Positions 8,175-16,818 of a stretch of 39,130 nt of DNA are shown here, piece by piece. The notes under the pieces are model-generated. The model saw nothing but the letters and a program-made list of their open reading frames with translations, was not told where the DNA came from and did no database searches. The stretch is from a bacterium (GTDB lineage: Bacteria > Latescibacterota > Latescibacteria > Latescibacterales > Latescibacteraceae): assembly GCA_021372535.1 (NCBI GenBank), contig JAJFUH010000159.1, positions 1 to 39,130 of the forward strand, given 5' to 3'. A program made the position numbers and the translations under genes. Position 1 is the stretch's first letter, and each line of letters begins with the position of its first letter.

Positions 8175-10868
8175 TTACTTCAATACCTGGCGTATTCCGA
8201 CCGTGAACCTTCTGCCGTAATCGGGGTACCCCACTACGGTCGAAAACCGTTTATCTGTAAGATTAAACGCCTCAATATACACTCTTGTGCGGAATTTTGT
8301 GCCGAATGTTCTCCCGGCCGTTATGTTCAATGTGGTGAAATCCCCGAGGGGCTGGGGAACCGGCGAGCTTGCCGCAAAACGGTCGTTTTCGTACGACGAG
8401 AGCGACTTCAGGTATACGTTGCAGTCGTAATCCGCCCGTGAAAGCATGATTCCTCCACCGGTGATGACGCGGGGAAATTCGTGGTCGCGCTTCATTGTGC
8501 CGTCAATTCTCGCGGTCGCCCGCATGACGGTGACGTTCATGAAGATACGGGCGGTATCGCAGAGACGCACCGAACGGGCTTCCATCTCGATGCCGGAGTG
8601 GTTACGGTCACGGTTATCATAGAGTTCCATGATGCGGCCGTTGACCTCTTTCGTTTTACCGCTCAGAACGATGGCGTTCTTCTGGTTGACGAAGAATCCC
8701 GTGACAGTCGCATCACCCGCTCCTTCGATACGGGCTTTCACACCCGCATCGACCATGATCCGGCGCTCGTTTACCGGCTCTTCAAGGCCGATGTCGAGCG
8801 TGCCGGGCCGGGGCTTGATATATCCCCCGGTGACATTGGCGCTGAGCGAAAGGGACGGCGTCAGAGCATACGATGCCCCCGCATTGGCATTATAGATCGG
8901 CTTCTCCCATGTATCCTTGATCTGGGGAACCTTGCCGAATCCCTGCGCACTGCCCTCGATGCTGAAGGCGCCGTATTCATCCATGTAGGTCCTGAGCATC
9001 TTGATACCGGCATCGACATCGAGCCTGCCGAACCGGTGCTCGTCCACGACCGCCAGGGAATATGTCGAAAGATCGCACCGTCTCCCGGCGTAAAAGCGCT
9101 TGCCATAGGGCGCCACCCACCGGTTGTAAAAGCCGCCTATCCGCAGAGTGTTCCGATCGGTGAGCGCAAGGGACTGCACGAGATTCATGCTCCACTCGAA
9201 ATCCCACTCGTGCGTGCTCGTGACAGTCGTGTCGGTCTGGCTTATGTAGGTGTTGTCACGGTTGGAATAGGTTGAGTGGAATTCGGTGGAAGTCCTCTGA
9301 TTCCAGATGTAGAGCGCCTTCGCCTGGACAAATGTCCCCTGAAGGGGATCGTACCGTTCATTTGTGTTCTGAAGCTTCTGTGTCGCCGGCGGTAAAGCCT
9401 GTACGAGCACCCGTTTCCCATACATATGGAACAGTGCGGTGCGGATGGAAAGCTTTTTAAAGGGCTGCCACCGGATATTCCCGAAGAAACTGGCCGTGTT
9501 CTCGTTTCCAAGCCTGCCCGCGGGCCCGTCGGTATGCGGAGCACCCAGGCCGAGAGCATATGAGCCGTTCCTGAATATCCCGCCGTGGGAGATGTGAAAC
9601 CGGTAGGAGTCGAAGCTTCCATAGGCAAGCTCCCATGATGTTTCGGGCTTGGTGTAATCGCGCGGGACAATATTGACAACGCCTCCCAGGCCGGAGATGC
9701 CGGTGAGCATGGCGGCGCTCGAACGCATGACTTCGATGCGCTCGATGTCCGAAGACGTGAAAAACGACGGCAGCTCGTGGAACTCACGGTACAGCGCGCC
9801 GTCCACTGCATAGTCGGGATAGGGGTACGTCTGGCCGCGGACGGAGAAGAAGTCCTTTACTTTCCGGCCCCGTGTTTCGACCCATGCTCCCGGAACATAT
9901 TCCATAGCCTCGATGACGGTGCTGGCTCCCTGTTTTTCGATGTCTTCGCGGTCAACGACGCTCACGGCGGACTGAAGGCCCGGCGATTCGATGAGCGGAT
10001 CATGGATAAGATCACGGACACCGGTTCCCGTCACCTCGATGGGTTCGAGAACGTAGACGGATTCCCTGTCTTTACGCGACGGCGGTGTTTCAGCGACCGC
10101 AGTGTCCGTGGCCTTCGTTCCCCGACCCTCCTTGGTGAATTCGAGCCAGATGCCGTACCTGACACCCTCGCTGTCCGGCGGTCTGGGCATGACGATCCTG
10201 TATTCCCGTATCCCGAGTGTTTTCATGATCGTTTCGAGCTCGTTCGCTGTTTCCGTGAGATCGTATTCCGGTTCGGAGCCCTGGTTGCGCTGACGGTCGC
10301 GGATGGCGCGGGCAGCTTCCACGGGCAGGTTCCCGGAAAATCCCCTGCCGATGAACGCCCTGCCGCCGGGCTTGAGCACACGGCAGATTTCGGAAAACGC
10401 CCGGGGCTTGTCTTTCCAGAGGTGGAAGGACCCCCGCGAGACGACGATATCGACCGATGCATCCCTGAGAGGAATGCTGTGGGCATCGGCGAGGAGCGTC
10501 CCGATACGGTACCCGACGCCGGCATCATCGGCAATCGTCCGCGTAAAAGGGAAAAAGAACGGATTGATATCGGCATTGATCCAGTACATGTGCCCGGTTC
10601 GTTTTGCGAGCTCGACCGCAAGGTTGCCGGGGCCTCCGCCGATGTCGACGCCGGTCCCGGAAAAGTCGGCGAGATTGAATCTCGAAACGATGTGTTCCGC
10701 CAGCGGCCCGTAAAGGGGAGCGAAAACGGTTGTCGCCGTGCGGGTGTACCGTTCAGCCTGTTCCTTCTGTGCTTTCTCCGAACCGGTGATTACAGCATCT
10801 TCTCCCATGCAATAGTGTGTGTGGAGCGCTGCAAGAAAAACCATGAAAAAAAGCGTGTTCCGTTTCAT
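8175..10868 (-). CDS. Fusion: exported SAM-methyltransferase domain + TonB-dependent outer-membrane receptor
   Basis: 897 residues in one uninterrupted frame. Start ATG 10868 has AAAGGA 7 nt upstream. Residues 1-22 look like a signal peptide. Residues about 45-245 form a class I SAM-dependent methyltransferase domain: motif I VDIGGGPGNLAVELA (74-88), acidic loop NADINP (98-103), motif near DAHSIPL (128-134), DIVVSRGSFHLW (140-151) and post-motif LKPGGRAFIG (165-174). A Pro/Ser linker (about 248-268) leads to VLEPIEVTGTGV (possible TonB box, about 273-284), a plug domain (about 293-405, with VDREDIEKQGASTVIEAM and RIEVMRSSAAMLTG) and a beta-barrel of about 490 residues ending GRRFTVGIRQVLK. 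N-terminal extensions of such receptors face the periplasm, where SAM is not known to be supplied, so the methyltransferase part may bind another ligand or act as a signalling/partner domain (inference). It is transcribed after the Nramp-like gene (53-nt gap), so metal or metal-chelate uptake is the natural guess; no substrate can be named. Confidence 0.9.
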   Translation of the reverse strand: MKRNTLFFMVFLAALHTHYCMGEDAVITGSEKAQKEQAERYTRTATTVFAPLYGPLAEHIVSRFNLADFSGTGVDIGGGPGNLAVELAKRTGHMYWINADINPFFFPFTRTIADDAGVGYRIGTLLADAHSIPLRDASVDIVVSRGSFHLWKDKPRAFSEICRVLKPGGRAFIGRGFSGNLPVEAARAIRDRQRNQGSEPEYDLTETANELETIMKTLGIREYRIVMPRPPDSEGVRYGIWLEFTKEGRGTKATDTAVAETPPSRKDRESVYVLEPIEVTGTGVRDLIHDPLIESPGLQSAVSVVDREDIEKQGASTVIEAMEYVPGAWVETRGRKVKDFFSVRGQTYPYPDYAVDGALYREFHELPSFFTSSDIERIEVMRSSAAMLTGISGLGGVVNIVPRDYTKPETSWELAYGSFDSYRFHISHGGIFRNGSYALGLGAPHTDGPAGRLGNENTASFFGNIRWQPFKKLSIRTALFHMYGKRVLVQALPPATQKLQNTNERYDPLQGTFVQAKALYIWNQRTSTEFHSTYSNRDNTYISQTDTTVTSTHEWDFEWSMNLVQSLALTDRNTLRIGGFYNRWVAPYGKRFYAGRRCDLSTYSLAVVDEHRFGRLDVDAGIKMLRTYMDEYGAFSIEGSAQGFGKVPQIKDTWEKPIYNANAGASYALTPSLSLSANVTGGYIKPRPGTLDIGLEEPVNERRIMVDAGVKARIEGAGDATVTGFFVNQKNAIVLSGKTKEVNGRIMELYDNRDRNHSGIEMEARSVRLCDTARIFMNVTVMRATARIDGTMKRDHEFPRVITGGGIMLSRADYDCNVYLKSLSSYENDRFAASSPVPQPLGDFTTLNITAGRTFGTKFRTRVYIEAFNLTDKRFSTVVGYPDYGRRFTVGIRQVLK

Positions 10869-10921
10869 TCAACAATCCTTTACTGGTGCTGTTTTCTGAT
10901 ACTGCCGCTCAGTTGTCCGAA

Positions 10922-12193
10922 TCACCGGAACAGCGGCGCAAATATATCGATGAGGGCCACAATTCCCATATATGTGGTAATAAATGCGTAGACAAGGGTC
11001 GCGGACATCCCGATGTTGAGCCAGAGCCCGGCGGTGTGCTCGCCCATGATTTTTTTGTTATTGATCATCACCATGATCGCGATGGTGGTCACCGGCATGA
11101 TCGTTGCCTGAAAGGCGCTCGCGGCTATCATGACAAACACGGGCCTCCCGCCGAACACCGGCACCGTGAGCCCCGCCAGAAAGGCGACAGCGCCGAGGAT
11201 GCGGAACATGGTGCTCTGTATGTTGCGCTCTGTGCCGCGGTAATCGCAGATGAGCCATGGCAGGATGAGAGCGATGGGGAATACGGTGCTCACCGCCGCG
11301 CCGATGATACCGACCACGAAAATACTGATCGCAAACCGTCCCGCCACAGGTTCGAGAATCCTGACCATATCGACGGCGCGCTCGACCGGAATTCCCATGC
11401 GGTACAGGGTTCCCGCGGCGCATGCCATGATTGCGGCGGAAACGAAGAGCATCATACCCGCGCTCACGAGAGCGTCGATTTTTTCATGGTGGAGCTCCTT
11501 GATCGTCCAGCCCTTTTCGGCGACAACGATACTCCGCATGACAAACACGATTGCCCCGCATGTCGTTCCGGTCATCCCCGCGATGATGAGAAACGCGTTC
11601 GGTTCATCGGGAATGCTCGGAACGAGACCTCTGATGAGCTCTCCCGGTTTGGGTATGACCATGATCATGCTGAGCAGAAAACTCAGTCCCATCAAAATGA
11701 CCAGCGTAATGAGGAATTTTTCGAATTTCGAATATTTCCCTGTCCACAGGAGATAATAACAGCCGGAAAGGATAACAACGGCTGAGATTATCATGTTCAA
11801 ACCTTCGCCGCCGAACAGAATCTTTGTCCACTCCCTGATAAGATCGGTCAGCACCCCCATGACTCCGGCAATACCGAGAAACTCGCCGAGCGAAAGGGTA
11901 AAAATCGAATAAATCGCGATCCATTTCCCGAACGGCAGATATTTCCGGTATCCCATGAGGGAGGTATCGCCGCTCACGAGCGTGAACTGCCCGTACGCGA
12001 CAAGCATGACATATGTAAAAACACAGGACAGTACGAGCACCCAGAACATACTCATACCATAACGGCTCCCTGCTGAAGCCATGTTGGTAATGCTGCCTGT
12101 ACCGATGTTATAGCCCATCATGAACAGTCCCGGCCCGACAGCGAGGAGCATCAGGCCGATCTTACTGAAAATTCCTGTGCGCTTTTTATCCAA
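10922..12193 (-). CDS. Nramp-fold (SLC11-like) transporter with non-canonical metal-site motifs
   Basis: 423 residues, about 11 hydrophobic segments, normal size for the Nramp family. Starts with TTG at 12193, backed by GAAAGGAG six bases upstream. TM1 begins with the family-typical GPG (residues 20-22), but the metal-binding DPGN motif is replaced by GTGS (about 31-34, within NIGTGSITNMASAGSRYG), and the TM6 M-P-H motif is missing: the matching stretch reads GMTGTTCGAIVFVMRS. The canonical Mn/Fe ligands (Asp, Asn, Met) are thus absent, and the substrate is unlikely to be bound as in MntH. Similar GTGS/GAGD-type Nramp relatives exist in other bacteria (family knowledge, not searched). It is the first gene of an operon with the methyltransferase-receptor fusion, behind a strong promoter at 12253-12281, implying a joint role in uptake across both membranes. 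Confidence 0.88.
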   Translation of the reverse strand: MDKKRTGIFSKIGLMLLAVGPGLFMMGYNIGTGSITNMASAGSRYGMSMFWVLVLSCVFTYVMLVAYGQFTLVSGDTSLMGYRKYLPFGKWIAIYSIFTLSLGEFLGIAGVMGVLTDLIREWTKILFGGEGLNMIISAVVILSGCYYLLWTGKYSKFEKFLITLVILMGLSFLLSMIMVIPKPGELIRGLVPSIPDEPNAFLIIAGMTGTTCGAIVFVMRSIVVAEKGWTIKELHHEKIDALVSAGMMLFVSAAIMACAAGTLYRMGIPVERAVDMVRILEPVAGRFAISIFVVGIIGAAVSTVFPIALILPWLICDYRGTERNIQSTMFRILGAVAFLAGLTVPVFGGRPVFVMIAASAFQATIMPVTTIAIMVMINNKKIMGEHTAGLWLNIGMSATLVYAFITTYMGIVALIDIFAPLFR

Positions 12194-12252
12194 GGAGAGC
12201 TCCTTTCGAGACCCCGCATTATGGAATTGATGTCCGAAAACGATATGAATAC

Positions 12253-12281
12253 AGAATATATAGTCATACGGTAACTGTCAA
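12253..12281 (-). promoter_or_regulatory. Sigma70-like promoter for the Nramp/receptor operon
   Basis: On the minus strand, TTGACA (12281-12276) is followed after exactly 17 bases by TATTCT (12258-12253). The -35 box is a perfect consensus and the spacing ideal. Transcription would start near 12246, giving a leader of about 50 bases before the TTG start codon at 12193. Confidence 0.65.
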
Positions 12282-12805
12282 AGCCCTTTTACAGAGAATC
12301 AATAAATTTTTTCATGAATTTGTTTTTTATCGATAAAACCGGTGAAGATACTTATATGCAGCCCGTTGCGGGGTAATTCATTTTTCGTTGCGGGGATGGA
12401 GAACATGTACAGGAGACATCAGATTGTAACCTCAACCTGATGAGTGGCAACGGTGAGCGGCATTCCCTGTTCTGAACGTACTTCCAGACATTCCCTGATG
12501 GCATCTTTATATTATTGCGTTGTGCATCCTCTTCCATCTTACCATGACGTATACAATCCTGAAACGAGGGACATTCGGCAATATACAACTAACGGATACA
12601 ATCGTACTGGCGCTATCCGGTGTTATTTCTCAGACACCGGAGCAATGACATATACTGCTTGCTATATATCGGTCAATGGTATACTTTCCTTAAGGAAACA
12701 AGCTTTTCAGGTGCTTTCCGGCAGCAGGCCGCAATCATGGGTGGCCGACAGATTTCGGAGCAATACTATCGTACGAACGAAATTTTATCAGCGAGGAGTG
12801 ACTGT
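12282..12805. other. Divergent intergenic region, no gene seen
   Basis: This stretch separates the minus-strand Nramp operon promoter from the plus-strand CBM9/FGE gene. Small open frames on both strands lack ribosome binding sites and protein-like composition. Promoters for the plus-strand gene must lie here but I cannot pick one confidently. Confidence 0.5.
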
Positions 12806-14494
12806 ATGACCAAACCGTTCATGTGTGGTATAGTAATGGTCTTCACGATATTTGTCAGTTTTCAGGAGGCCACCGGCCAGGTGTCGGTGACCAACGACCG
12901 GTGGGAAAGGGAACCGGGATTCACCTACCCGTCATCAACCGGCCCCTATTCCCCGCAGCCGTTCAAGCCGCGACAGTATGTCACCTACCGAACCATCGGT
13001 GAAATTATGGTGGACGGCAAGCTTGACGAACCCTCCTGGTTGAACGCCGACTGGACCGAAAACCATGTCCACATTGTGTTCAGGGGCTACCGCAACCCGA
13101 GCCTCAGTACGCGCTCAAAGGTTGTCTGGGACGATGACAACATTTATTTTAGCGGCTTCCTTGAAGAACCGAACATCTATGCCCACATTACGAAAAAAGA
13201 CACGATTGTCTGCCACGAAAGCGATTTCGAGATATTTATCGATGCTGACAGCGATGGCCGCAACTATATCGAGATCGAATTCAATGCGCTGGGGACAATC
13301 TGGGACATGACCTATGCCAAGGAACTCGACAAGGGCGCCCTGCCGAAAAGCTGGTGGTGGATACCCGGGAGCGAGCCCTGGGATGTCAGGGGAATGCGCC
13401 TCGCGGTCAGGACCGACGGCACCGTCAACTACCCGTTCGACCGGGATGTGGGCTGGACCTACGAATGCTCTATCCCCTGGTCGACACTCCAGGAAACGAG
13501 CCTCGCCGGAGAGCGACTCAACACAAACGGGAGTGCGATCCGGGTCAATTTCAGCCGTGTGCAGTTCAACATCAAAGAGGACTGGCCACTCGACGACTGG
13601 ACGCCGGTCAGGGGTGTGGACTGGCTCTGGTCACCCATGCTGACCTACCGCGCCCACATCACCGAGTGTTTCGGGCGGATCATCATGTCCTCACGGACAG
13701 TCATTCAGGACCGCGACGAAACTCTCGAAAACGCTTTTCCCTTTATCGAGCCGCCCAGGCCTTCTGCCCGTGTAAAACCCGGCGACATGGTCAAAATCAA
13801 GGGCGGGACCTATGTCATCGGGCCCGATGACGAGGACCCCAGCGGCGCATCACCAAAAGGCGAGGTCACGGTCAGGGACTTCTATATCGACCGGTACGAA
13901 ACGACTATCGGCGAGTACACGGCGTTCCTCAACGACGGCGGCCACGACGAATTCTACTGGGAGGACATGGCCGATCCAGACTGGTGCGGAATCGTGAAAA
14001 AGAGCGATGGCCGCTACGAAGCAGTCACGGGCAAGGAGCTGTACCCTGTCTGTCTCGTCAAGATCGAAGGAGCCAGGGCTTACGCCGCGTGGACGGGGAA
14101 ACGGCTGCCGACTGAATTCGAATGGGAGATTGCAGCCCGAGGCAGCGAAGGACGCGCCTATCCCTGGGGTAACGAGCCGCCTGACGACAGCCGTGCGAAT
14201 TACGACTTCCGTATCGGACATACCCTGCCGGTGGGGTCGTACCCCAAAGGACGGACACCCGAGGGTGTGTACGACATGGCCGGGAATGTCAACGAAATGA
14301 TCGATCTGATATGGGATGAATATCCCTGGGGAAAGAAACGCCCGGATATTCAGAAACCATGCCGGAATCCGGTCTGCCGGGGCGGGGCATGGACCGGTCA
14401 TGCAGCCATGCTGAAAACGACCTACCGCGATGTCGTCAAATCGCACTATATGGCACCCCTGGTGGGCTTCCGCTGCGCGAAAGATGCGGAGTGA
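12806..14494 (+). CDS. Secreted CBM9-like + FGE-sulfatase (SUMF1-fold) protein lacking the catalytic cysteines
   Basis: 562 residues from ATG 12806, chosen because GAGGAGTG lies 7 nt upstream and a signal peptide follows (about residues 1-24); the frame is open 62 codons further upstream without such support. Residues about 55-300 resemble a family 9 carbohydrate-binding/DOMON-like domain: GEIMVDGKLDEPSW, VVWDDDNIYFSGFLEEPN, FEIFIDADSDGRNYIEIEFNALG. Residues about 325-560 form an FGE-sulfatase domain: MVKIKGGTYVIGPDDED, DFYIDRYETTIGEYTAFLNDGG, GKRLPTEFEWEIAARG, YPWGNEPPD, GVYDMAGNVNEM, CRGGAW and the final LVGFRCA. Formylglycine-generating enzymes use two cysteines shortly after the RGGS/A-W motif; here that stretch (GHAAMLKTTYRD) has none, so sulfatase activation is unlikely. 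The pairing suggests a surface or periplasmic glycan-binding protein (inference). Confidence 0.88.
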   Translation: MTKPFMCGIVMVFTIFVSFQEATGQVSVTNDRWEREPGFTYPSSTGPYSPQPFKPRQYVTYRTIGEIMVDGKLDEPSWLNADWTENHVHIVFRGYRNPSLSTRSKVVWDDDNIYFSGFLEEPNIYAHITKKDTIVCHESDFEIFIDADSDGRNYIEIEFNALGTIWDMTYAKELDKGALPKSWWWIPGSEPWDVRGMRLAVRTDGTVNYPFDRDVGWTYECSIPWSTLQETSLAGERLNTNGSAIRVNFSRVQFNIKEDWPLDDWTPVRGVDWLWSPMLTYRAHITECFGRIIMSSRTVIQDRDETLENAFPFIEPPRPSARVKPGDMVKIKGGTYVIGPDDEDPSGASPKGEVTVRDFYIDRYETTIGEYTAFLNDGGHDEFYWEDMADPDWCGIVKKSDGRYEAVTGKELYPVCLVKIEGARAYAAWTGKRLPTEFEWEIAARGSEGRAYPWGNEPPDDSRANYDFRIGHTLPVGSYPKGRTPEGVYDMAGNVNEMIDLIWDEYPWGKKRPDIQKPCRNPVCRGGAWTGHAAMLKTTYRDVVKSHYMAPLVGFRCAKDAE

Positions 14495-14818
14495 GAGAAA
14501 AAAGTACCTGAGTGGCATAGTGACAAAGCGGATAAACAAAGCCGCAGGGACAGAGATTAACATACATATTTACTGTGGGAATTATCTCGCGGGTGCATGA
14601 AACTCTGGTGCCGACATTACGAAACTAAACAGAGTTATGACGGGATTAAACAAAGGGCAGGCATCTATTCCCTCCCTTTTCTATTCAGCGGCCACCGGTG
14701 TTTATGAATCGATGGCTTCGCAGAGAATCCCGATTATTATTAGGTAACAAAAAAAATCTTACATCCGTGTCAATCCGCCTGATCAGCGAAAAACAGCGTT
14801 CCATTTTTTCTTCGCGAT
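14495..14818. other. Convergent intergenic region, no gene seen
   Basis: 324 bases between the converging CBM9/FGE and MttB-family genes. No open frame with a ribosome binding site, no strong terminator hairpin and no copy of the window's repeat families was recognised. Confidence 0.5.
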
Positions 14819-16300
14819 CTATGTGTTCTTCATGCTCTTTTCCGCGCGGGCGACGATACGGTCGATTTCTCTTATTCGATGATCATCGAGCACCGGTTCG
14901 AGCAGCCCTGCCATGATCTCACGCGCCTGTTCCGCCGCCAGACGTTCCATTCCCCTGACTTGCCGATGGCTGTAAGTCTCCCAGTTCATACACTCGGTCA
15001 GGTCGCTGAGCCAGAATTCCTTACGGAAGTGGTCGAGGGTGTGCGGATCGCCGATGAAATTCCCTTCGGGGCCGATATGTTCTATGACATCGAGCGCCAG
15101 CGTGTCTTCACTGACCTCGAAGCCCGCCATCATGCGCCTCACCGAGCGCGCAAGCTCGGCATCGAGCACAAGCTGCACCGGGCTGAACGTCATACCGTAT
15201 TCAAGCTGCCCCACGGTGCCGATGCCGGATGCCCCGCAGAGCAGCGGGAACATCGTGGACGCCATCTTTTCCATGCCCGACTGGAATCCCGGCTCGTTCG
15301 CGTTGGTCTTGCCGCCGTGCACACCGCTCGTGATGCCGTAAAAGTCCCTGAGAAGCTGTATTCGTGCGCCGAGCAGCGCCATACGGTCGGGTCCGGCATA
15401 GGGGAACAGAAGGCTTTTCATGTCGCAGTAGCCGCCGGTGAAATCGAGGCTGAGGACGGCGTTCTCATCGACCGCATACCCGAGCACAAGCCCGGCCAGC
15501 GTCTCGGCGAATCCCAGAGCCAGCGTGCCCGCACCGGTCGCCGGGGCTGTCGTTCCCGCGCACGGCATGGTGTCGATCGACTGCGGCAGCCCGCACCGGA
15601 TATATTCTATAAAGATCGCCGTCATGTTCGTATCGAGCGCGAGAGGACTCCTGCACTCGCCATACCCGACAAGGCAGGGTTCACCGATGAGCCGCTCACG
15701 GCTTCCGCGGACAACGATCGCGATCTCTTCGATCCAGCGGACATCGTCCACGGTGAATGCCTCGATCCCGCCGAGCTTGGATGTGTACTTGACGAGCTCT
15801 GCGGCCATCCTGACCGGCCGGAGCTCCGGCGGCGTTCCGCTGTCTATGCAAGGGAGACCGGAATACGTTATGTCGTCGAGGGCGTTCACGAGTTTGAAAC
15901 TGTCGTGGACATCGTCCATGGTCGGAGCCCGTCGTTTTCCATCGAGGCCGTAAATGAGCGTGCAGAATCCCCCGGCGCTCGTGGTGAAATCGTGGTGGAG
16001 CTCTTCGTCCCGCCGATAGTAGCTGACCTCGGAATAGCGCACCGCCTGTTTGAGTCCCCTGCGGTCGGGGCGGAGATAATCGCTCCGCAGCTTCCGGACG
16101 GACTGCTCGACGATGTCCCTGGGGAAAAACACCCGGGAGCCCTCATCATCGACACTGCAGCCGAATCGCCGGAGGATATCACGGGCCTCGTCATGGTAGA
16201 TTTTCATTCCGACTTGTTCGAGTATCCGGAGGGAAGCATCGTGCACCATCTCCATCTCACCGTCCGTGAGAACTTTTATCCGTCCGAAAAGCCCGGCCAT
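14819..16300 (-). CDS. MttB-family (trimethylamine methyltransferase-like) corrinoid methyltransferase, non-pyrrolysine
   Basis: 493 residues, the full family length, with start ATG 16300 and AAAGGAG 7 nt upstream. Opening LTDGEMEMVHDASLRILEQVGMKI and later GCSVDDEGSRVFFP, TYSGLPCID, SPLALDTN, GAGTLALGFAETLAG, GGYCDMKSLLFPYAGPDR and EPGFQSGMEKMASTMFPLLCGASGIGTVGQLEYG are characteristic of the trimethylamine:corrinoid methyltransferase (MttB) superfamily. The frame has no internal TAG, so it belongs to the non-pyrrolysine branch, whose characterised members demethylate quaternary amines such as glycine betaine, proline betaine or carnitine and pass the methyl group to a corrinoid protein (family knowledge). 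No corrinoid protein, MttC or reactivase gene is adjacent, so the methyl acceptor must be encoded elsewhere. It appears to be a single-gene unit. The exact substrate cannot be told from sequence. Confidence 0.9.
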   Translation of the reverse strand: MAGLFGRIKVLTDGEMEMVHDASLRILEQVGMKIYHDEARDILRRFGCSVDDEGSRVFFPRDIVEQSVRKLRSDYLRPDRRGLKQAVRYSEVSYYRRDEELHHDFTTSAGGFCTLIYGLDGKRRAPTMDDVHDSFKLVNALDDITYSGLPCIDSGTPPELRPVRMAAELVKYTSKLGGIEAFTVDDVRWIEEIAIVVRGSRERLIGEPCLVGYGECRSPLALDTNMTAIFIEYIRCGLPQSIDTMPCAGTTAPATGAGTLALGFAETLAGLVLGYAVDENAVLSLDFTGGYCDMKSLLFPYAGPDRMALLGARIQLLRDFYGITSGVHGGKTNANEPGFQSGMEKMASTMFPLLCGASGIGTVGQLEYGMTFSPVQLVLDAELARSVRRMMAGFEVSEDTLALDVIEHIGPEGNFIGDPHTLDHFRKEFWLSDLTECMNWETYSHRQVRGMERLAAEQAREIMAGLLEPVLDDHRIREIDRIVARAEKSMKNT

Positions 16301-16818
16301 CGTAAACTCCTTTACCCGCGGGGCGGGTGGAACAATTATATGAATAGCCTGCCTGCGTAAGCTCGTAACAATAACGAATCTATATCATAACTCAGGTCAA
16401 TGTATATCGTATCCGGTAAAAATACAACATACAAAAATACATACAGCGATCACCCGTTCGACAAGAACGTCGAATGCTCCCCTTTCAGGGATAAACCTGT
16501 AATCGCAATAAAATCAGCATATTGCAGCGCAGAAAAGGATGAGATTCGACAATATCGAAGGATATGCCATCGGCCTGGAGCATTAAAAACACATGCTTAA
16601 CACTCGTAACATACTGTTTATAAACATAATAAGACTATATTATCAATCGGTATTTTTTTGGCATGTTCATTGCACTGCAAAACAGCGGTACTCTTTCCGT
16701 TCATTCCTTGACTTTTTCCGGATTCGCCCGATTTTATGGAGAGGGCTGCACATCATGAATATGAAATGGCGAACACCGGAAACGATACCATAACTGTAAT
16801 TCATACGAGGGGATTTAC
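16301..16818. other. Divergent intergenic region with a possible promoter, no gene seen
   Basis: About 520 AT-rich bases between the MttB-family gene (minus) and the lipoprotein gene (plus). Short open frames here have no ribosome binding site or recognisable content. A possible plus-strand promoter at 16708-16737 is listed separately. Confidence 0.5.
16708..16737 (+). promoter_or_regulatory. Possible promoter of the Cys-rich lipoprotein gene
   Basis: TTGACT (16708-16713) and TTTTAT (16732-16737) are separated by 18 bases, about 80 bases before the ATG at 16819. The -35 matches five of six consensus bases; the -10 is weaker. Confidence 0.35.

Noticed and set aside
8175-10868. Frameshifted or chimeric junction between separate methyltransferase and receptor genes
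   Set aside because: The frame, codon use and linker are continuous, with no internal start carrying a Shine-Dalgarno and a second signal peptide before the plug domain.
9777-10991. 404-codon plus-strand open frame opposite the receptor fusion
   Set aside because: Shadow of the 897-codon gene; no Shine-Dalgarno and no protein-like motifs.
12352-12809. Small open frames in the region between the Nramp-like and CBM9/FGE genes
   Set aside because: No ribosome binding sites, no conserved motifs, and low-complexity translations.
14819-16300. Pyrrolysine-containing trimethylamine methyltransferase
   Set aside because: There is no in-frame TAG inside the coding region (only the terminal stop is TAG) and no pyl genes nearby, so a pyrrolysine enzyme is not supported.
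14879-16360. 493-codon open frame on the plus strand opposite the MttB-family gene
   Set aside because: It is antisense to a gene with clear family motifs, has Arg/His/Pro-rich composition typical of the complement of a GC-rich gene, and lacks a ribosome binding site.
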